64,000 nucleotides of DNA from Mayamaea pseudoterrestris (taxonomy: Eukaryota; Bacillariophyta; Bacillariophyceae; Sellaphorales; Sellaphoraceae). Under the pieces are notes generated by a model. It had not been told where the DNA came from and did not search any database. It saw only the letters and a list, made by a program, of their open reading frames with translations. The DNA is taken from assembly GCA_027923505.1 (NCBI GenBank), contig BROI01000013.1:682001-746000 (forward strand). Reading direction: 5' to 3'. The translations under genes were made by a program, and so were the position numbers. This document shows positions 59,984 through 64,000 of the stretch, piece after piece. How positions within the stretch are numbered: position 1 is the stretch's first letter; each line of letters begins with the position of its first letter.

Positions 59984-61297
59984 CTAGTTATTATATTCAA
60001 ACCGCACTTTATCACTTTTCATTTGTTCGTTGCGCTCCATCAACTGCTTCGCCGTTGCTTCGCAAATGTTCACGCCAATTAATACGCCGCCGTCGTAGCT
60101 CGCCCGCAAATTTTCCTGCAGCAGCACCTGCAGCTGCTCAAACGACTCGACCAGTTCGCCTTCCACGTGCGTCACCAAATCGCCCTTGCGGAGACCAACG
60201 TGTCCGGCCAAGCCGCGAACAACCTTTAGTTCCAGTGTATGCTGATTGTTCGACTTGTGTTTGACAAAATGCTTGGGGTTTTGCAAGCAGTCGGCCGACG
60301 ATTGCAGCATGAGGCGCACGCAGCGAGGCATGTGTTTCGGTAGTGGATAGCGCTTGCGCATTTGGTCCAAATTCTTGTACTGGCGCTGCTTTTGCGAAAT
60401 GGTGGTGACGGGGCGATGGTTGGTGGTGTTGGAAGCTGTCGATTGAGGAAGCCTCGTCACTTGCAGCATGCCCTGCAGTATCAAGCAGGCTTGATGAATC
60501 TTGCTCAGGTCGTTGCTCACCAGCAGTTGCGAGCAAAAGTCTTGCTCATCCAGTGTCAATAGTTCGTCCAAGCCGCAAAAGAGGGTTGGATCCGTCAGTG
60601 GGCGCCGCATGTGACTCGAGGATGGACTAATCGCAAAGTCGTGCACCGTTTCGTCGGAACTGCCTTGCAGAAACGGTTTCAGTGGTTCCAGCGTTTGCAG
60701 TAGAGTTGCAGTCGATGCGTGTACTTGCTGTTGCTTGACTGCTCCCAGAGACTGCTCGTACAATACGTAATTGTCGTAACATTCCGTCAAATGCGCCCAC
60801 GAGTATTGCTTGCAAAACAAGTCCTTTTTCGTCAAGTCGCTCGAGTTCCACGCGCTAACGTCCATAATGACGCTTGAGTTTCCGTTGGCTGTCATTTTTT
60901 GAGCAATCACGTGCGCCTGCCGCAAGATGAGCACCGACAAGACGACTTCGTGTCCAGTCAAGCGAGTCAGCGTCGTATTCTTCTTGCTGTCACCACCATT
61001 ACCATTATCACTCATCAACACATGATACTTGTTGCGACACATGGGACACTGCAGTTTCGTCTTGAGTTGCCGCGACCCATCCGACGCCGTTTGGTAGTCG
61101 TCCTTGGCGCTCGCGTGCAGGCCTTGCAAACAGCAGCCACACATACATGCGTGACAGTCGGCCGTGACACATGGTAGTAAAATGGCAAGGTCGCTCGCGG
61201 ATAGAGTTTCGCCGCAGACAATGCAGTCGTGACTCGTCATGATTGACTTCTTGTTGCTACTGTTGCAGCCAAATAGCTTGGCCAGTGCAACTTTCAT
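59984..61297 (-). CDS. Zinc-finger (RING-like) plus PDZ domain protein
   Basis: Single exon, 437 residues, start MKVALAKLFGCN at the ATG 61295-61297. Residues 24-105 carry a Cys/His cluster of RING type: CIVCGETL, then LPCVTADCHACMCGCCLQGL, then LQCPMCRNKYHV. The spacing C-x2-C...C-x4-C-x-H-x2-C...C-x2-C is RING-like but irregular in the centre, so it may be a variant treble-clef. A helical middle follows. Residues 340-410 form a PDZ domain (LELKVVRGLAGHVGLRKGDL, then VTHVEGELVESFEQLQVLLQ). If the RING is active, the PDZ domain would choose substrates by their C-termini. RING plus PDZ occurs in some E3 ligases such as LNX, but with a different domain set. An E3 role is inference. It is divergent from NAE1, a NEDD8-pathway gene (568 bp apart). 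Confidence 0.75.
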   Translation of the reverse strand: MKVALAKLFGCNSSNKKSIMTSHDCIVCGETLSASDLAILLPCVTADCHACMCGCCLQGLHASAKDDYQTASDGSRQLKTKLQCPMCRNKYHVLMSDNGNGGDSKKNTTLTRLTGHEVVLSVLILRQAHVIAQKMTANGNSSVIMDVSAWNSSDLTKKDLFCKQYSWAHLTECYDNYVLYEQSLGAVKQQQVHASTATLLQTLEPLKPFLQGSSDETVHDFAISPSSSHMRRPLTDPTLFCGLDELLTLDEQDFCSQLLVSNDLSKIHQACLILQGMLQVTRLPQSTASNTTNHRPVTTISQKQRQYKNLDQMRKRYPLPKHMPRCVRLMLQSSADCLQNPKHFVKHKSNNQHTLELKVVRGLAGHVGLRKGDLVTHVEGELVESFEQLQVLLQENLRASYDGGVLIGVNICEATAKQLMERNEQMKSDKVRFEYNN

Positions 61298-61865
61298 ATA
61301 AAATGGAGCAACTTGATTGCGGTAAATGTATACTGCAGTTAGCGTTGCAGCTGTAGAGGCAAGAGGCAGTCAATGGAAGCAAACACACCTGCAGTGAATC
61401 AAAAAAGCAGGAGAAAAGCTCCTTGCAACTATAATAATGCTGCGCCGATTTTAAACTTGACTGCTGAGAGCTTTACTGATTGCTGTATGGCTCGTCGGCA
61501 CGTGCGGCTGTCGCTGGCTCGCCTATTGGTTCCTTCGTGCAGAAGTATTCAAGTTATGTAGTGAGGCGCTTACAATCCTTTCGATAAGTAGTCTATATGA
61601 ATTGTATCGGCAGACGAGCAGTATATGAATGGCAGAGTGGACTCGATCGCTTTCGGTGCTCTCGTCGGCATGTGTTGCTTCGATTGCATCGGAAAAGCGA
61701 TTTTCAACGGCTCTACAGCGGGAGTGAAAGCGAATCATGATGAGTCATTTAGTAACGGTACGACCTCTGCTCAAAGATTTTCGCCCCCCTCGACATCCAC
61801 AAAACCAAAACACGAAAGTTGGATCTACTCATACTTTCCAGATCATATTTATAATACGAATCATC
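61298..61865. other. Divergent intergenic region
   Basis: Promoter region between the zinc-finger/PDZ gene and NAE1. The NAE1 frame is open upstream to 61737, but that part does not look like E1 sequence. Nothing else recognised. Confidence 0.45.
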
Positions 61866-63196
61866 ATGTCTACGACATCAACTACCATTGACGACACTAA
61901 CAATAAATACGACCGCCAGCTCCGCCTGTGGGGCGCGGCGGGCCAGCGACGCCTCGGCGAAACGTGCGTGCTATTGGTGGGAGCGTCCGCGTGCGGCACG
62001 GAAGCCGTCAAGAATTTGGTTCTTCCAGGCGTCGGCAGCGTGTACATTTTGGATGACGTAATAGCGACGACAGCCGATCAGGCGAGCAACTTTTTTGTCG
62101 TGGTGAATGATGATAATGAGGAGCAGGAGCAGCAGAGAATGCAGGACGACACTGCTAGTGATGCAGCAGCAGCAGCGAATCAAGATGTCTCCATGACAGA
62201 CAGTAGTACTCACTTCAATTCACGCGCCCGCATTGCCATGCAACTACTCCAGGAACTGAATCCAGACGTTTGCGGATACTACCAGCACGTGGAAAGTCTC
62301 GATGCTTTCGACTATGCGAGTTTGTTGCGCAGTCTCCTGCAAACGCAGCAGCAGTCAATGCAGTCACTCACCGGAGCCACTAGAACGAACTATGCCATTG
62401 TCAATTCAATCAACAATCTGCTTGTCATTGCGAGCGACTTGCCTCCCTCTGTCGCTTTGTCGATTGCTCGCGCTTGTCACACCGTCCAAATACCACTATT
62501 GTCGCTGCAATCCTACGGCTTGGTTGGAGTCGTGCGCCTGCAGAGTCCGCCACTGGCGCTGCTGCATGGCGCGGCGGCGAATCAACAACAAGCGAGTGAC
62601 TTGCGACTGACGAATCCGTTTCATAAAATGATGCAACTGTATAAGAACATTGACTGGGACAGCTTGGACGACTATTCGCACCAGCATGTGCCGTATCCGC
62701 TGATACTGCTGCATGCACTGGAAACGTGGAGGAATAATAGCAAGACTACGCATGAAAGTGGAATTAGCAGCCATGCGAGTAGCTCGTCACTACCAAGTAC
62801 GCCGGACGAAAAGAAGGACTTTGTCGAAATCATCAAGCGCGCCAGTCGCAACTACGACAAGGAGCTCAACTACCAGCAGGCGGTGCAGTTTTGCCACTTT
62901 TGCTACGCTTCGGCCGCGACGCAAACAGAGCTGCCACATGAACACCTGCAGCAACTATTGGCAAAACTGCCAGCGACAAATGATGATGCAGGAGCAGCCG
63001 AATCGGTGAACAGCAGCAGCTGCAAGTTGCGTGTCATTGTGTTGGCGCTGCTCGAGTTTGGGAAGTTGCATTACAACCAGGCGCCGCTGCATGGCGGTAT
63101 TCCCGACATGGCTTCGTCCACCAGCATGTACGTGCAGCTTCAAAACGCTTACAGGGAGCAAGCGCAAGCTGATTTGCGAGAAGTGCGCCAAATTTT

Positions 63197-63233
<37 letters not shown>

Positions 63234-63845
63234 CAGCAGGAAGGTGGTGCAGCAATCATTGTTTCCGACGGAGAACTCGTTGCCGCCTGCCGCAACGTGC
63301 ACACGCTCGATTTGCTATCGCCCGGATCCATCTTCGACGAGTATGTGAGCACCAGCATTCCCAATTCAATTTTGCAAGGGTTGCTGGAGGCTGCCACGGA
63401 CGCGGCCGAGGATGACGAGCGACCCGACCAGTGTCCCTTGCTGTGGTACCTTGGAGTGCAGGCTTGTCGATTGTTTCACGATCAAGTGGGACGATACCCT
63501 GGAACGATTGGACTTGAAAATACTAACGACAATGACGACGGTAGCGGCAATGATCAAGCCTACTTGCAGGATGTGCCGCTGCTGCAGGAATGCTTGGCCA
63601 GCATGGTGGGGCGCTATCAATTAAGTGACAACAAGCTTGTGCAGGAAACACTTGTCGCTCGCAGTGTCGACTACGCCACGGAACTGACTCGCTGGGCCAA
63701 CGCCGAGCTTCACACCATTGCCAGTGTCGTTGGCGGCGTTGCCAGTCAGGAGGCGGTCAAGCTGATTACCGGCCAGTATGTTCCGATTGATGACTGCTAC
63801 GTTTACAATGGGATTGCCAGTGTCGCTGGCGTTTACAAGTTTTGA
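61866..63845 (+). CDS. NAE1: NEDD8-activating enzyme E1 regulatory subunit (APP-BP1/ULA1)
   Basis: Single exon, 659 residues from the ATG at 61866 (MSTTSTTIDDTNNKYDRQLR). It forms a heterodimer with UBA3 to activate NEDD8 for cullin modification. Visible marks are NKYDRQLRLWGAAGQRRLGE at the start, typical of this E1 half, the Rossmann strand CVLLVGASACGTEAVKNLVL followed by PGVGSVYILDD (the ULA1 form of the nucleotide-fold region; this subunit lacks a catalytic Cys), and a C-terminal block NAELHTIASVVGGVASQEAV then KLITGQYVPIDDCYVYNGIA. Two low-complexity inserts occur: an acidic Gln stretch after residue 70 and a polyGln run (CAG repeat at 63196-63240). The family length is about 530, so the extra length comes mainly from these inserts. 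Upstream codons from 61737 in frame are unlikely to be translated. Confidence 0.93.
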
Positions 63846-64000
63846 ATGTTATTGAAACGTGGAGTACTATGGTTGCATGGCGTAAGAAGTAACTACTTTA
63901 CAGTTATGATAACATGGACCTGCTTGTAGCGAACCTGTGGCAAGCCATGGCGGTCGCCGCCTACGTTTGCGTTAGCTAACCGAGACTCGCCTTTTGCGGC

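Overview
The window is nuclear DNA from a photosynthetic stramenopile, most likely a diatom. The evidence is a set of short GT-AG introns (mostly 60-145 nt), two plastid fatty-acid synthesis enzymes that carry signal peptides ending in FAP (LPNASA/FAP and SVETLA/FAP, the bipartite targeting used with secondary red plastids), membrane-anchored LRR proteins whose ectodomain opens with the NGxxW...GW cap common in diatoms, and many long disordered acidic, Ser, Asn or Gln-rich proteins. I cannot name the species. No virus-like element, transposon, CRISPR array, rRNA or tRNA was recognised.

Layout. 1-9.3 kb: the 5' end of an unknown gene, proteasome subunit alpha-7 (PSMA3), an orphan gene, a DUF1769 protein, and an orphan acidic-tailed gene followed by a decayed relative. 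9.5-23 kb: an LRR membrane protein, a small acidic protein, a sulfotransferase-like enzyme, and a very large LRR membrane protein (two overlapping reading frames, probably one gene). 23-30 kb: a polyprenol-reductase-like enzyme, an acetate-transporter-family protein and a plasma-membrane H+-ATPase. 31-42 kb: a 3R-Myb factor, a second sulfotransferase, a sodium:solute symporter, a third sulfotransferase and an acidic protein with a possible PP1-docking motif. 42-49 kb: two long disordered reading frames 63 bp apart that may be one gene joined by an 84-nt intron. 49-64 kb: a frameshifted LRR gene, KAS I and KAS III head to head, an unknown three-exon gene, a SulP-STAS-cNMP-like transporter, a zinc-finger/PDZ protein, and the NEDD8 E1 regulatory subunit.

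Genes mostly alternate in strand, with short convergent gaps (76-490 bp) and longer divergent promoters. Functional themes are membrane energetics and transport (H+-ATPase, AceTr, SSS, SulP), endomembrane glycan or sulfate chemistry (three sulfotransferases, polyprenol reductase), plastid FAS-II (KAS I and KAS III from one shared promoter), and protein turnover (PSMA3, NAE1). The most interesting regulatory signal is a perfect 12-bp palindrome of two ACGT half-sites in the shared KAS I/KAS III promoter. It matches the CO2/cAMP-responsive bZIP elements described in diatoms. Exon borders were read by eye from GT-AG signals, frame continuity and family conservation.
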